Below are positions 62,426-64,000 of a stretch of DNA of 64,000 nucleotides, in pieces (the first letter of the stretch is position 1; each line of letters opens with the position of its first letter). Both the position numbers and the translations under genes were made by a program. Under the pieces are notes generated by a model. It saw only the letters and a program-made list of their open reading frames with translations. It did no database searches and was not told where the DNA came from. The DNA is from Thermoplasmata archaeon (lineage in GTDB: Archaea > Thermoplasmatota > Thermoplasmata > UBA184). Where the stretch lies: contig JAKAZU010000002.1 of assembly GCA_021826525.1 (NCBI GenBank), positions 66,060 through 130,059 of the forward strand. Direction: 5' to 3'.

Positions 62426-64000
62426 ATGCGCGAGATCGTCGACGCCTTCTTCCGGGAGCGGTCGATCGTCAACCACCACCTCGCGAGCTTCAACGATTTC
62501 CTGCCGACGAACGACAACCCCAATTCGCGCATGCAGCGGATCGTCGACGAGTCGCGCGTGAGCGAGGACTCCACGGAGCGCGGGATCGTTCGCCTGGACG
62601 TGCAGAAGACGAAGAGTTCCATCTACGTGCGCGTCGGTCGGCGTCGTGACCCGCGCACCGGCCAAGTGAGCCCCTCGGCGGAACCGACGATCTTCGTGGG
62701 CCAGCCGTTCGTCAAAGAGCCGGTGGGCTCGAAGCCGACGCTCACCCCCATGGAAGCGCGACTGCGGAACCTCACCTACCAAGCGCCGATCTTCCTCAAT
62801 GTGACGGTCGTCGAGAACGGCGTGGAGCGCGCGCCCGAGAACGTGCACATCGGCGATCTCCCGATCATGGTCAAGAGCCGGCCCTGCAACCTAAACCGAG
62901 TGAACATCGAGCGCGACTCCGGTTTCCCCATCTCCGACGAGGAGTACCGCGCGAAGCTCGTCGAGTACGGCGAGGACCCGCTCGATCCCGGAGGCTACTT
63001 CATCATCGGCGGCACCGAGCGCGTGATCATCAGCCTCGAGGACCTAGCGCCGAACCGGATCTTCGCGGAGTACAGCGAGCGGTACGGGACGCCGGTCGAG
63101 AGCGCGAAGGTCTTCAGCCAGCGCGGTGGCTACCGGTCCCTCACCGTCGTCGAGAAGAAGAAGGAGGGGATTCTCCAAGTCAGCGTCCCGACGGCGAGCG
63201 GCCAGATCCCGCTGGTCGTCCTGATGAAGGCCCTCGGGATGAAGAACGACGAGGAGATCTTCCAGGCGGTTCTGGGAGAGCTGCTCCCGTTGGACGAGCC
63301 ATTCGTCCAGACGATGAAGCATCTCCTCAACGTCAACCTCGAGGAGTCCCTCTCCAAGAAGACCTACCCTCCCGAGGGGATCCTGACGACCGAGGACGCG
63401 CTCCTCTTCCTAGAGAAGAAGTTTGCCACGGGCCAAGCGAAGGAGTACCGTCAGCGCAAGGTCGATGGCATCCTCGACCGGTCGCTCCTCCCCCATCTCG
63501 GGGACACGAGGGCCGACCGCCTGAAGAAGGCCCTCTACCTCGCGCGCATGGCGCGTACGGTGCTCGAGCTCCACCTCAAGGAGCGCGGCGAGGACGACAA
63601 GGATCACTACGCGAACAAGCGCCTCAAGCTCGCGGGGGATCTTATGGAGGACCTGTTCCGGGTCGCCTTCAGCCTGCTGCTCAAGGATCTCAAGTACCAA
63701 CTCGAGCGCTCGTTCGCCCGCAAGAAGGACCTGAGGATCGCGAGCGCGATCCGGCCGGACCTCCTGACGCAGCGGCTCGTTCACGCGCTCGCCACCGGGA
63801 ACTGGGTCGGCGGTCGCGCCGGCGTCAGCCAGGTGCTGGACCGGACGAGCCACATGTCGACGATCAGCCACCTGCGCCGGGTCACAAGCCCGCTCACCCG
63901 CACGCAGCCTCACTTCGAGGCGCGCGACCTGCATCCGACCCAGTTCGGACGCCTATGTCCGAACGAGACCCCCGAAGGGCAGAATTGCGGGCTCGTCAAG
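62426..64000 (+). CDS. rpoB: RNA polymerase subunit B (beta homologue), 5' part
   Basis: The first 525 codons of RpoB, running off the window with no stop. The N-terminal lobe and protrusion read MREIVDAFFRERSIVNHHLASFNDFL, LPIMVKSRPCNL, GGYFIIGGTERVIIS, and the fork region SQVLDRTSHMSTISHLRRVTSPL, continuing into RDLHPTQFGRLCPNETPEGQNCGLVK. The frame is continuous through the point where methanogens and halophiles split B'' from B', as far as this window shows. ATG 62426 is 2 bp after the rpoH stop. Confidence 0.96.
   Translation, partial: MREIVDAFFRERSIVNHHLASFNDFLPTNDNPNSRMQRIVDESRVSEDSTERGIVRLDVQKTKSSIYVRVGRRRDPRTGQVSPSAEPTIFVGQPFVKEPVGSKPTLTPMEARLRNLTYQAPIFLNVTVVENGVERAPENVHIGDLPIMVKSRPCNLNRVNIERDSGFPISDEEYRAKLVEYGEDPLDPGGYFIIGGTERVIISLEDLAPNRIFAEYSERYGTPVESAKVFSQRGGYRSLTVVEKKKEGILQVSVPTASGQIPLVVLMKALGMKNDEEIFQAVLGELLPLDEPFVQTMKHLLNVNLEESLSKKTYPPEGILTTEDALLFLEKKFATGQAKEYRQRKVDGILDRSLLPHLGDTRADRLKKALYLARMARTVLELHLKERGEDDKDHYANKRLKLAGDLMEDLFRVAFSLLLKDLKYQLERSFARKKDLRIASAIRPDLLTQRLVHALATGNWVGGRAGVSQVLDRTSHMSTISHLRRVTSPLTRTQPHFEARDLHPTQFGRLCPNETPEGQNCGLVK

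Overview
This window is a gene-dense, visibly G+C-rich (mid-60s percent by eye) piece of an archaeal chromosome. The archaeal core genes leave no doubt about the domain: MCM helicase, NMD3, SepF, HerA, ribosomal proteins L18e/L13/S9, RpoN, RpoH, an unsplit RpoB start, Cdc48, PAN, the proteasome beta subunit, aCPSF1/FttA, KEOPS Cgi121, Dph6, two-subunit GMP synthase, UPF0147 and DUF424. The unsplit RpoB, the large Asn/Ser/Thr-rich membrane-anchored surface proteins, a sedolisin (S53) protease and the gene set point to Thermoplasmatota. I cannot place it lower from sequence alone. Many genes appear leaderless or nearly so: a TATA-like box lies 22-32 nt upstream of the start codon, and GTG starts are common. 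Others, mostly inside operons, have Shine-Dalgarno sequences. Operon neighbours often overlap by ATGA or GTGA.

Layout. 1-5.7 kb: end of PAN, an EF-Tu-like pseudo-GTPase with clpB, and divergently pyrD-pyrK. 5.7-12.3 kb: pyrG-aspS-mcm, then DUF424-nmd3 and a small unknown. 12.3-12.9 kb: a 600-bp gene-free stretch with a strong inverted repeat. 12.9-20 kb: sepF, leucyl aminopeptidase, herA, a coiled-coil protein, glycosyltransferase/PRC-barrel, and the L18e-L13-S9-RpoN operon. 20-30 kb: an 1127-aa surface protein, cdc48, an unknown, an ABC-2 exporter, a metallo-hydrolase and cgi121. 30.1-30.4 kb: tRNA-Gly(UCC), interrupted, and tRNA-Ser(UGA). 30.4-35.7 kb: mutS-mutL-PD-(D/E)XK protein and a zinc-ribbon protein. 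35.7-40 kb: a TMEM175-like channel and an sdhE/B/A complex. 40-44.9 kb: psmB, fttA, purE-guaAB and a polyprenol-kinase-like membrane protein. 45-57 kb: alaS, an MFS transporter, and a long minus-strand run (icmA-folC-nth; purS-purL-dph6-methyltransferase). 57-61 kb: a 1281-aa S53 protease. 61-64 kb: a small operon, tRNA-Lys(UUU) with two introns, then rpoH-rpoB running off the edge.

Themes. Nucleotide synthesis is well represented (pyrD/K/G, purS/L/E, guaAB). So is protein quality control (PAN, proteasome beta, Cdc48, ClpB). Repair genes include MutS, MutL, Nth and HerA. The most notable finding is that two of the three tRNA genes carry introns at non-canonical places. tRNA-Lys(UUU) has one in the D-loop and one in the T-loop, each at a bulge-helix-bulge fold. 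tRNA-Gly(UCC) has one at exactly the same T-loop site (59/60). The mutase at 51-52.7 kb has the two active-site substitutions that mark isobutyryl-CoA mutase rather than methylmalonyl-CoA mutase.
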